Of a DNA stretch of 64,000 bases, positions 1 to 7,308 are shown one piece after another. A program made the position numbers and the translations under genes. The stretch is from an uncultured Spirochaetales bacterium (lineage in GTDB: Bacteria > Spirochaetota > Spirochaetia > Sphaerochaetales > Sphaerochaetaceae). Below the pieces are notes generated by a model that had not been told where the DNA came from, ran no database searches, and saw nothing but the letters and a program-made list of their open reading frames with translations. Each line of letters begins with the position of its first letter. Position 1 is the stretch's first letter. The DNA lies in NCBI GenBank assembly GCA_949285785.1, contig CASEAG010000002.1:62001-126000 (forward strand), in the 5' to 3' direction.

Positions 1-1
1 G

Positions 2-979
2 CTGGAAGGCAACCTGGACATGTTCAGACGATACTTCCGGACAAAGGCGAAGCTGCTCGCACTGGACGAGCTGGCATGGTACGACATCAGCGCGCCGGTG
101 AACGTGCCCGGTGTCCAGCCCAGGCAGTATTCCTTCTGTGATGCCAGGGACCTCGTCGTCAGGAGCTTCACATCCTTCAGCCCGCAGATGGGCGCTTTCG
201 CAGACAGGGCCTTCGAAAACCACTGGATAGATGCACAGCCCCACAAGGGCAAGGTCGGGGGTGCCTACGATATCGCGTTCCCGCTTGTCGGACAGAGCCG
301 GGTGCTGACCAACTTCACCTTCGACTACTCGTCCGTGTCCACACTTGCGCATGAGCTCGGGCATGCCTACCACGACTCACAGGTCATGGGGCTTCCCTCA
401 CTGCTGTATTCGTATCCGATGACGCTTGCCGAGACGGCAAGCATCTTCAGTGAACAGATACTCTTCCAGGAGGTGCTGAAGACCTGCAGCGAGGCGGAGT
501 CGATACCAATCATCGAAAGCTTCGTCGCCGACGCCGCACAGGTATGCGTCGACATCCTCTCGCGCTACTACTTCGAGACTGCCCTGTTCGAGAGAAGGAA
601 GTATGGGGAGGTCAGTGCAGACGGCATGTGCGCACTGATGGCGGATGCACAGAATCGCAGCTACGGAGATGCGGTCGTCGACAAGCATGAGTACATGTGG
701 GCGGTCAAGGGGCACTACTATTCCGTCGATTTCAGCTTCTACAACTACCCGTATGCATTCGGCCAGCTGTTCGCCCTTGGCCTGTTCGCCCGATCCTCTG
801 GCGATGCCGGATTCGCGGACAGCTACAGGAGGCTGCTCTCGCTGACCGGAAGCATGAGCGCCGAGGATGTGGCCTCAAGCGCCGGAATTGACATAAGGAG
901 TCCTTCCTTCTGGCAGGAGGGCATGGACGTGATCCGTGGATACATAGAGAGGCTTGCCGACTTTGCAGACAGAATGTGA
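2..979 (+). CDS. M3-family oligoendopeptidase, C-terminal part (gene enters from upstream)
   Basis: The reading frame is open to the window edge, so only the C-terminal ~326 residues of a probable ~600-residue zinc metallopeptidase are seen. The thermolysin-type zinc motif HELGHAYH is present, followed about 25 residues later by the second helix (TLAETASIF) whose Glu should be the third zinc ligand, as in peptidase family M3 (PepF/oligoendopeptidase F). A Tyr-rich C-terminal stretch (GHYYSVDFSFYNYPYAFG) is typical of the M3 catalytic groove. There is no signal peptide in the visible part, so it probably cleaves short peptides in the cytoplasm. Its 3' end overlaps the start of the next gene by a few codons. 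Family assignment is firm; substrate is unknown. Confidence 0.88.
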   Translation: MEGNLDMFRRYFRTKAKLLALDELAWYDISAPVNVPGVQPRQYSFCDARDLVVRSFTSFSPQMGAFADRAFENHWIDAQPHKGKVGGAYDIAFPLVGQSRVLTNFTFDYSSVSTLAHELGHAYHDSQVMGLPSLLYSYPMTLAETASIFSEQILFQEVLKTCSEAESIPIIESFVADAAQVCVDILSRYYFETALFERRKYGEVSADGMCALMADAQNRSYGDAVVDKHEYMWAVKGHYYSVDFSFYNYPYAFGQLFALGLFARSSGDAGFADSYRRLLSLTGSMSAEDVASSAGIDIRSPSFWQEGMDVIRGYIERLADFADRM

Positions 980-2096
980 ATACCTCACGACAGGTGCCAT
1001 AGGCTGTGCCATGGTCGATGGAAGGACGCTGTACCTCCCCGGACTTCTTCCGGGGGAGACGGGGGAATACCCGACGCTGTTCGAGAGGCGTGGGCATCTC
1101 AAGGCGACGGATCTCCATCGCATCGGTTCTGCCCCTGAACGCATCGCTCCGGCATGTCCGTACTCCGGCATCTGCGGAGGTTGCGACTTCGATTACGTGG
1201 ATGAGGAGCACAGCGCACTGTTCAAGAGCGCGATCGTGAAGGCCAACATCGAGAAGGCCACGGGACGTGACATCTCGGATGTGATGATGCCGCCTCTTCA
1301 CGCTTCATCCTCCTGCTACCGCTCACGCTGTCGAATACATGTCAGCATGAAGGACAGGCGCATAGGCTTTCTTGCAAAGCACAGCAACGAGCTGGTGGAT
1401 GTGGGCCGGTGTCCGATGCTGACGCAGAGGCTGAACGACATCCTCGCAGATCCTAGAAGTCTGTTCACCAGGGCCCAGAGCCATCTGTTCTCAAGCGGGG
1501 TGAACCGCAAGACCGGCTTCGTGGAGCTCGCGCTCTTCGATGCGGATGACAAGGTGCTCATCGCAGGCGAGGAGGGGGTGAAGACAGTCGGGCCATACCG
1601 CTTCCATCTGAGCGCCGGCGTGTTCTTCCAGTCCAATGCCGTGCTGCTTCCACGGCTCTTCGAGACCGTGAAGCGGAACGTCATGGGCAGCCGTGTCATG
1701 GATTTGTACAGCGGGGTGGGCACGTTCTCCACAATACTGGAAGGCGAGGGTCTTGAGGTCGTTGCCGTCGAACGGGACCGCCAGTGTCTCTCCTTCGCCA
1801 GGCGGAACGCCCCTTCGGCCAGGTTCTTCACCGATGACGTCGCACTGTGGTCGAAGAAGACCAGGGGAGGAGTGGATACGGTCATCGTCGATCCTCCACG
1901 TACCGGACTGGGCCAGGCTGCCCATACGATCGCTTCCTGGTCGGCCGGCAGGGTGATATATGTCTCGTGCAACAGCGCGACTCTCGCAAACGACCTGAGG
2001 GCTTTCGAAGGCTACGACATCAGGTCCCTCCAGGTGATCGACTTCTACCCCGGAACCGGACATGAGGAGAGTGTCGTTGTCATGGACAGGAGGTGA
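963..2096 (+). CDS. rumA: RumA/TrmA-family 23S rRNA (uracil-5-)-methyltransferase
   Basis: SAM-dependent methylase that makes m5U in RNA, most likely U1939 or U747 of 23S rRNA. A TRAM-like N-terminus is followed by a 4Fe-4S cysteine set (CPYSGICGGC, i.e. C-x5-C-x2-C, with a fourth Cys in GRCPM). Then come SAM motif I (DLYSGVGTF), the DPPRTG motif and the catalytic-Cys motif SCNSATLANDL. The length of about 377 residues is a little short for RumA. The start is a TTG: at 963 it lies 10 bases after a GAGAGG ribosome site (947-952). TTG 954 is in frame but almost touches that site. The gene overlaps the end of the peptidase gene and ends just before cutC, so the three are probably co-transcribed. 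RlmC, RlmD and TrmA specificity cannot be separated here. Confidence 0.9.
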   Translation: MQTECEYLTTGAIGCAMVDGRTLYLPGLLPGETGEYPTLFERRGHLKATDLHRIGSAPERIAPACPYSGICGGCDFDYVDEEHSALFKSAIVKANIEKATGRDISDVMMPPLHASSSCYRSRCRIHVSMKDRRIGFLAKHSNELVDVGRCPMLTQRLNDILADPRSLFTRAQSHLFSSGVNRKTGFVELALFDADDKVLIAGEEGVKTVGPYRFHLSAGVFFQSNAVLLPRLFETVKRNVMGSRVMDLYSGVGTFSTILEGEGLEVVAVERDRQCLSFARRNAPSARFFTDDVALWSKKTRGGVDTVIVDPPRTGLGQAAHTIASWSAGRVIYVSCNSATLANDLRAFEGYDIRSLQVIDFYPGTGHEESVVVMDRR

Positions 2097-2099
2097 GTG

Positions 2100-2837
2100 A
2101 TGAGAAAAATCATTGAAGTGTGTCTGGACTCGGTGGAGTCCATCATGGCCGCCGAGAAGGGCGGAGCGGACAGGGTGGAGCTTTGCAGCGACCTGTTCGA
2201 AGGGGGCCTGTCCCCATCGATAGGCATGGTGCGTGTCGCGAAGAGGCTTACACATATCCCGATAAACGCCATGGTCCGCCCCCGCGGCGGCGATTTCTGC
2301 TACAGCGACGTGGAGTTCGAGGTGATGTGTGCTGAGGTCGAGGCATTCAAGGCCGAAGGTGTAAACGCCATAGTCTTCGGCATCCTCACTCCCGATGGCG
2401 ATGTCGACATGGATCGCAGCCGGAGGATAGTTGAGCTTGCCAGGCCGCTTGAGGTGACATTCCACAGGGCCTTCGACATGACACGTGACCTCTCGAAGTC
2501 CCTCGAGGACCTGGTCTCGCTTGGGATAGAGCGCGTGCTGACCAGTGGTGGCGAGGCGAGTGTGGCCGAGGGTGCGGACACGCTCAAGGCTCTGATTGAA
2601 CAGGCCGGCGACAGGATAGTCGTCATGCCGGGATGCGGCATCAAGGAACGCAACTTCAGAAAGCTCGATTCCATCATAGGCGCAAGAGAGTACCACATGT
2701 CGCTCAACGGTTCCCATGACAGCCGCATGCGCTTTCATCCCGGGCACATCTACATGGGCGGGATGCTGCGCCAGAGCGAGTTCACGCTATCATGCACGGA
2801 TGAAGAGAGGGTCAGGACCATCGTCTCGATGAGTTGA
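2100..2837 (+). CDS. cutC: CutC-family protein (copper homeostasis protein CutC)
   Basis: A 245-residue TIM-barrel protein with the characteristic CutC N-terminus (EVCLDSVESIMAAEKGGADRV, then ELCSDLFEGGLSPS) and the inner motifs GGDFCYS and FHRAFDM. CutC was named for copper tolerance, but its biochemical role is still unclear. ATG 2100 follows an AGGAGG site with normal spacing; a GTG at 2097 is in frame but less well placed. It starts four bases after the rumA stop and is probably its operon partner. Its last 26 bases overlap the 3' end of the convergent rlmN gene. Confidence 0.9.
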   Translation: MRKIIEVCLDSVESIMAAEKGGADRVELCSDLFEGGLSPSIGMVRVAKRLTHIPINAMVRPRGGDFCYSDVEFEVMCAEVEAFKAEGVNAIVFGILTPDGDVDMDRSRRIVELARPLEVTFHRAFDMTRDLSKSLEDLVSLGIERVLTSGGEASVAEGADTLKALIEQAGDRIVVMPGCGIKERNFRKLDSIIGAREYHMSLNGSHDSRMRFHPGHIYMGGMLRQSEFTLSCTDEERVRTIVSMS

Positions 2838-3858
2838 GGGACTGCTCTCTTCTGCTGGCGGTGGCGAGCTGGCCGCAGGCTCCCGAGATGCCTCTTCCCT
2901 TCGGCATCCTCAGCGTGTAGTTCACCCTGAGTCTGTCCAGATGGGATGTGAAGGAGCGGATCTCCTGTGCATCGGGTGTCCTCCATTCCATGCCCTCGAT
3001 GGGGTTCCAGGGAATCAGGTTCACCACTGCGAACAGCCCCGCCGTGAACGACGCCAGGTCCTTTGCGGCCTCGGGTGTGGTGTTGACGCCGCCCAGCATG
3101 CAGTACTCAAGCGTGATCCTCTTGTCGCAGGTGTGCTGGAATGCGACCAGCGCCTTCTTCAGCTCCGAGAGCGGGTATGTCCTGTTGACGCGCATGATGC
3201 GGCTTCTGGTCTCGTCGTCCGCGCTGACGAGCGAGACTGCAAGTCTAATGCCGAGATCCAGCTCGCCAAGGCTTCTGATGCCCGGCACGAGACCGCATGT
3301 CGAGACCGTCATCTTCCTGTAGGAGATGTTGAACAGCTTCGGGTTGTGGAAGTACGTGATGGCGCTCATGAGCGCTCCCAGGTTGTTCAGAGGCTCGCCC
3401 ATGCCCATGAAGACGATGTGTCCGATAGTTGGATCGAGAGTGCGAAGATGCACCATCTGTTCGACGATCTCATAGTCCTTCAGGTTGCGCACAAGGCCCA
3501 TGGTGCCTGTCTTGCAGAATGCGCAGCCCATTGCGCAGCCGACCTGGCTGGAGATACAGGCCGTCTTGCGTCCTGTTCCATCGGACAGCATCACGCATTC
3601 TATCAGGGCCTTGTCCTCGAGCTGGACCAGAAGTTTGACGGCGCTTCTGTCGTCCTTTCTGTCGACGACATGTGAGGAGATGGTGCACAGGTGCTCCTCC
3701 TTGAACCGGGTGCGGTCCTTGAGCGGCAGGTCGCTCATCCTGTCCCAGTCGGTGACGCCCTTGACCAGCCATGCCATGACCTGACGGGCCTGGTAGGCCT
3801 TCTCCAGAGAGAGGATCCCCATCAGGTCCTCTTCGCTTCTTGCATACAGACTTGCCAT
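2812..3858 (-). CDS. rlmN: RlmN dual-specificity 23S rRNA / tRNA adenine-C2 methyltransferase
   Basis: Radical-SAM enzyme that methylates A2503 of 23S rRNA and A37 of some tRNAs. The CxxxCxxC cluster motif is CAMGCAFC, followed by the RlmN signature FMGMGEPLNN and the late catalytic Cys in ACGQL. Length 348 matches the family. The N-terminal helical domain needs the ATG at 3858. There is no Shine-Dalgarno sequence in front of it; instead a perfect TATAAT lies nine bases upstream (3868-3873), so the mRNA may be nearly leaderless. It is convergent with cutC and overlaps it by 26 bases. Confidence 0.95.
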   Translation of the reverse strand: MASLYARSEEDLMGILSLEKAYQARQVMAWLVKGVTDWDRMSDLPLKDRTRFKEEHLCTISSHVVDRKDDRSAVKLLVQLEDKALIECVMLSDGTGRKTACISSQVGCAMGCAFCKTGTMGLVRNLKDYEIVEQMVHLRTLDPTIGHIVFMGMGEPLNNLGALMSAITYFHNPKLFNISYRKMTVSTCGLVPGIRSLGELDLGIRLAVSLVSADDETRSRIMRVNRTYPLSELKKALVAFQHTCDKRITLEYCMLGGVNTTPEAAKDLASFTAGLFAVVNLIPWNPIEGMEWRTPDAQEIRSFTSHLDRLRVNYTLRMPKGRGISGACGQLATASRREQSLNSSRRWS

Positions 3859-3867
3859 ACGTGTGGG

Positions 3868-3896
3868 ATTATATCAGAAGGGGATGAGTGGGGAAA
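3868..3896 (-). promoter_or_regulatory. Promoter of rlmN with a very short leader
   Basis: On the minus strand TATAAT (3868-3873) is a perfect -10 hexamer. A weak -35 (TTTCCC, 3891-3896) lies 17 bases away. Only nine bases separate the -10 from the ATG, which leaves a 5' leader of zero to about four bases. Confidence 0.55.
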
Positions 3897-4027
3897 GAAA
3901 GGGTGCAGTGCCAGTGAAAACACACATTCTTCACATGAAATGTCGCTTTTCTCCTGTAACTTTCAGCGCTTCCTATTACATTTATCATATAGGTTCGTCC
4001 CTCTCCATGGGGACAAGGGAGCTTGTA

Positions 4028-4540
4028 ATGAAGAAGAAACTTGCAATACTTGCACTGGCACTCGTCATGATGGTCACACCGGCATTCGCGGCAGGAGGCG
4101 CGGCGGAGGACGACTCGATCGGAGTAGGTCTGAATCTCGGAACTAACACCGGTGTCGCGCTCCGCTTCGGTCTTGGTGACTTCGACATCCTGTCCAACCT
4201 GGGCTTCAGCATGCTGAGGGCATTCGAAGGCGACTTCGGCATGTCAGGCGATGTGGCCTTCAGCTGGAACTTCTACACGATCGATGGCGGTCGCGGTCTG
4301 GAGTTCCCTCTCACGGTCGGACTCGGAGCGAATGTCGACATCGACTTCTCGCATGACTGGAACACCGATTTCTCGATTCTCTTCCCGATCGGAATCGAGT
4401 ACGACTTCGCACAGCTTAACAGCGATGTGCCCATAACGGTGTACTTCCGCTTCGCACCCGGCTTCTCCATCATCCAGAACAGCAAGGCGGATGTCGGCTT
4501 CGCATACGGCGTCTACCTCGGTGCGATGTGGAATTTCTGA
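4028..4540 (+). CDS. Small outer-membrane beta-barrel protein
   Basis: 170 residues. A clear signal peptide (MKKKLAILALALVMMVTPAFA) is followed by an acidic segment and then alternating amphipathic strands, ending in an aromatic residue (MWNF). This is the pattern of a small 8-stranded outer-membrane barrel. ATG 4028 is chosen because it gives the signal peptide and is preceded by AGGGAG; the reading frame is open further upstream but has no plausible start. The gene stands alone, between rlmN on the other strand and a terminator at 4565. No specific family was recognised. A role in envelope structure or as a small porin is only a guess. Confidence 0.72.
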   Translation: MKKKLAILALALVMMVTPAFAAGGAAEDDSIGVGLNLGTNTGVALRFGLGDFDILSNLGFSMLRAFEGDFGMSGDVAFSWNFYTIDGGRGLEFPLTVGLGANVDIDFSHDWNTDFSILFPIGIEYDFAQLNSDVPITVYFRFAPGFSIIQNSKADVGFAYGVYLGAMWNF

Positions 4541-4564
4541 CAGTACATCATGTTTCCTCCACAT

Positions 4565-4595
4565 GAAAGGCAGCCTTCGGGCTGTCTTTCTCTTT
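4565..4595 (+). terminator. Rho-independent terminator after the small barrel gene
   Basis: GAAAGGCAGCC (4565-4575), a TTCG tetraloop and GGCTGTCTTTC (4580-4590) form an 11-bp stem with one G-U pair, followed by a T-rich run. Confidence 0.8.
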
Positions 4596-4622
4596 GTCCG
4601 CCATTGTTGTAGGCTTTCATCC

Positions 4623-5402
4623 ATGGACAGCGCGATCAAGGCCATATTCTTCGACATCGACCATACACTGTATTCGCACAACGTGAAGAGGATCCCGTCA
4701 TCCACATGGGATGCCCTGAAGGCCCTGAGAGAGAAGGGTGTCAAGCTCTTCATAGCAAGCGGCAGGCAGTACAAGGAGATGTTCATCCTCGACGAGGACT
4801 GGGACTTCTTCGACGGGTATGTGACGCTCAATGGAACCGTGGTCCTGGACGGCGACGGGAGGATGCTGGCATCGTTCCCTCTCGATGAGGCGGCGAGGGC
4901 AAGTGCCGTGAAGCTGTTCGAGAGCCGGACGATTCCGCTGATCGTGGTGGAGAAGGACAGACTGTATGCGAACATGTACGACGAGAATGTGTACCTTGCG
5001 CAGAAACGCATAAGCACTCCGCTTCCCGAGATACAGGACCTCAGCGACGAGCCGATCTACCAGCTGATCTTCTATGCCACGAGAGAGCATGAGGCCGGAA
5101 TCATGGGCATGCTTGACGGGTGCGTCGCGAACAGATGGAACGAATACGCATTCGACGTGATCCGCAGCGATGCAGGCAAGGACAAGGGCATACTTGCTGC
5201 TCTGGACCATTACGGTCTGAGGGGAGATGAGTGCATGGTCTTCGGCGACGGCGACAACGACATATCGATGCTGTCTGCATTCCACAATTCAGTCGCGATG
5301 GGCAACGGAACCGAAGGCGCAAGAACGGCCGCATCCTTCGTCACGAAGGCCATCGACGAAGGCGGCGTGCCATACGCCCTGGAGCGTTTCGGCCTGCTGT
5401 GA
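4623..5402 (+). CDS. HAD-superfamily phosphatase, Cof type (IIB)
   Basis: A 259-residue cytoplasmic hydrolase of the Cof/YidA-like group, which dephosphorylates sugar phosphates and related metabolites. It shows motif I DIDHT (nucleophile Asp11, acid Asp13), motif II (IASGRQ) and the metal-binding motif GDGDNDISML, with a cap domain between. ATG 4623 is used because the protein then begins right at motif I. No Shine-Dalgarno sequence is seen, and a weak -10 (TAGGCT, 4610-4615) lies seven bases upstream. The gene sits downstream of a terminator, so it should have its own promoter. It runs directly into the next small gene. The substrate cannot be told. Confidence 0.87.
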   Translation: MDSAIKAIFFDIDHTLYSHNVKRIPSSTWDALKALREKGVKLFIASGRQYKEMFILDEDWDFFDGYVTLNGTVVLDGDGRMLASFPLDEAARASAVKLFESRTIPLIVVEKDRLYANMYDENVYLAQKRISTPLPEIQDLSDEPIYQLIFYATREHEAGIMGMLDGCVANRWNEYAFDVIRSDAGKDKGILAALDHYGLRGDECMVFGDGDNDISMLSAFHNSVAMGNGTEGARTAASFVTKAIDEGGVPYALERFGLL

Positions 5403-5412
5403 GGAGTGCTTG

Positions 5413-5802
5413 ATGAAGATGGAGCTGTCGATTGCGGGATGTGGTCTCGCATGTTGTCTGTGTACAGAGAACGACCATTGTGCAGGCTGTGACAGTGAAG
5501 GGTGTCCGGACAAGGACAGTTGCGAGAACCTGGCATGTCTTCACAGCAGAGGGCTGACCCGCTGCCATCTCTGTCCGGATGTGGAAGGTTGCAGTAAGGG
5601 GCTGCTTTCGAAGATCAAGCCATATGGCTTCTCGCTGTTCGCAAGAAAATATGGTGAGAAGATGCTGCTAGACTGTCTGGAGCGCAATGAACGTGATGGT
5701 GTTCAATACCATCGTAGCGGTCTTGTCGGGGACTATGACGATTTCACTGACGAGGATGATCTGATTGCGTTCATCAAGGATGGTGTACGGGCAAAGGTCT
5801 AG
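5413..5802 (+). CDS. Cys-rich small protein, DUF3795-like
   Basis: 129 residues with a dense N-terminal cysteine cluster (GCGLACCLCTEN, CAGCDSEGC and further Cys pairs up to about residue 65). A more ordinary charged C-terminal part follows. The pattern resembles DUF3795 proteins, which are thought to bind zinc or an Fe-S cluster and have no known function. GAGGAG at 5401-5406, overlapping the stop of the HAD gene, gives a good ribosome site, so the two genes are probably translated from one mRNA. No partner suggests its role. Confidence 0.6.
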   Translation: MKMELSIAGCGLACCLCTENDHCAGCDSEGCPDKDSCENLACLHSRGLTRCHLCPDVEGCSKGLLSKIKPYGFSLFARKYGEKMLLDCLERNERDGVQYHRSGLVGDYDDFTDEDDLIAFIKDGVRAKV

Positions 5803-5924
5803 GCCTGACCTGGAAGGCAGATGGTTGGTTGCCTGCATATCATGGGTATGTGAATGCTGTTCAAGGTGCCAATACAGGCAGAATGTGGAGTTCTTCCACA
5901 ATCCGTCCATATTCGATTGATACG

Positions 5925-5958
5925 AAAAGACCTCATCCCGGCTGTGGAATGAGGTCTT
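5925..5958 (-). terminator. Terminator behind tRNA-Pro
   Basis: AAGACCTCAT (5927-5936) and ATGAGGTCTT (5949-5958) form a perfect 10-bp stem. Read on the minus strand it follows the tRNA and ends in TTTTC. Confidence 0.8.
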
Positions 5959-5963
5959 GAAGT

Positions 5964-6035
5964 CGGGTAGAGAGGATTTGAACCTCCGACCCCTTGGTCC
6001 CGAACCAAGTGCGCTAGCCCCTGCGCTACTACCCG
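5964..6035 (-). tRNA. tRNA-Pro (anticodon CGG)
   Basis: 72-base cloverleaf on the minus strand: acceptor CGGGTAG/CTACCCG, D stem GCGC/GCGC, anticodon stem CTTGG/CCAAG with loop TTCGGGA (anticodon CGG, reading CCG), and T arm GGAGG-TTCAAAT-CCTCT. CCA is not encoded. Its promoter and terminator are both visible. Confidence 0.93.
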
Positions 6036-6046
6036 AAACATGTGCT

Positions 6047-6075
6047 ATTTTCCTCAAACGCCCCCTGTCTGTCAA
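6047..6075 (-). promoter_or_regulatory. Promoter of tRNA-Pro
   Basis: On the minus strand a perfect TTGACA (6070-6075) is separated by 17 bases from GAAAAT (6047-6052), about 12 bases before the mature tRNA 5' end. Confidence 0.6.
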
Positions 6076-6117
6076 CCACCGGCTATATGCCTGTGAAAGG
6101 CATGGCGTAGGCGGTGC

Positions 6118-7308
6118 TCACAGTGAGAAATATGCGCCGACGCTCCAGTCGAAGAAGCTTCCGTATGTCTCGATGTTGCTGAACACATAGCTGACCTGCG
6201 CACTCAGATGAAGCATTCCGAGGACCTCCAGATGGAGGTTGAGCCCGACTTCCATGTACGCAAGGTTCTGCCATTTTGCGCCGTTGCTGTTGTTCGGCTT
6301 GCCCATGGCAAGTCCGGCATCAAGGAACACATAGCCGTACGGCACCGTGTTGTCGGTGATGAAGTTGGGTCCGTATACATAGAGCTTGAGCTGGTTCTGT
6401 ATGATCAGCGGGAGATTCGTGTAGCCGAGCCCGGGGTAGGAGATGGTGTCGGCGAACTTCGGCACGTCGCTTCCGAGCAGCACCTGAGCGAAGGTGCGGT
6501 TCTCCAGGACCACTGAGATGATGTTCCAGCGTTTCCAATTCTCCTTGTTGTACAGCACCTTTGCCCAGGTCACATCTCCATTGAGCGAATAGTAGTCGAC
6601 GCTCGTATCGAAGAAGCGCGGGAGCCTGTTGAGAAGGAACCATGGGGCGAGCGTGATCTTGCCAGTAGCCGTAAGCCCTTCGCGATAATACTGTCTGGAC
6701 TCCCTGTACATGTCGTTCCAGGTGGCCGAGAACGACAGCGATGTGGCAAGCATGTATGCCTGTCCGGCGATGTCCGGAGCGGCGATGAAGCTCTGCTGGG
6801 CGTTCCAGTATGTGGTATCCGTCCCCTCAAGGTATTCCTGGAGGAAGCCCCTGCCGCTCCTGATGTTGCCGAAGGAGTCGAATGCCTGCTCGAAGCGCAC
6901 GTTGATTGCGGCATCCAGCGTCAGGTACTTCGACTCGGTCCTCCTGTTGTCGAACAGCGCATTGCGGAAGACGTAGCTTGTCTGCGAATAGAACGTGGAG
7001 TAGTCATACTGCCAGGAGCCTATTCTGCCGGCAGGCAGATAGTCTCCTGTAGCGGGGTCCTGGACGAGCCTGCGCTGCGCCAGACCGAAGCTGATGTCCA
7101 TCAGCAATGTCGTGTCCACATCGTCGAACCATCCCATGTCGCTTGCACCCTGCTCGATATGGGCGGAGGCCGGGAAGCGTGTTATGTTCCCGAAGGCGAA
7201 GTTCGACATGTGGCCCATGCCCGCCAGCACCGAGAACGAGGTTGCGGCGCATAGCGGGCTGACGGCGACTGTCATGAGGAGCAAAAGCTCAGCGATCTTC
7301 CTTCTCAT
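6118..7308 (-). CDS. Predicted outer-membrane beta-barrel protein, unknown family
   Basis: 396 residues. An N-terminal signal peptide (MRRKIAELLLLMTVAVSPLCA) is followed by a Tyr/Trp/Phe-rich sequence with repeated amphipathic strands. The end (DWSVGAYFSL) looks like a barrel-terminal strand. I do not recognise the family. The start overlaps the end of rlmKL by 20 bases, so it is translated from the same mRNA as hslO and rlmKL. That is an odd pairing of a chaperone, an rRNA methylase and an envelope protein. It probably forms a channel or adhesin-like barrel, but nothing in the sequence shows the substrate. Confidence 0.62.
   Translation of the reverse strand: MRRKIAELLLLMTVAVSPLCAATSFSVLAGMGHMSNFAFGNITRFPASAHIEQGASDMGWFDDVDTTLLMDISFGLAQRRLVQDPATGDYLPAGRIGSWQYDYSTFYSQTSYVFRNALFDNRRTESKYLTLDAAINVRFEQAFDSFGNIRSGRGFLQEYLEGTDTTYWNAQQSFIAAPDIAGQAYMLATSLSFSATWNDMYRESRQYYREGLTATGKITLAPWFLLNRLPRFFDTSVDYYSLNGDVTWAKVLYNKENWKRWNIISVVLENRTFAQVLLGSDVPKFADTISYPGLGYTNLPLIIQNQLKLYVYGPNFITDNTVPYGYVFLDAGLAMGKPNNSNGAKWQNLAYMEVGLNLHLEVLGMLHLSAQVSYVFSNIETYGSFFDWSVGAYFSL

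Noticed and set aside
5803-5924. Short hairpin TGTGGA-GTTC-TCCACA after the Cys-rich gene
   Set aside because: Stem of only six pairs and no T run; too weak to call a terminator.
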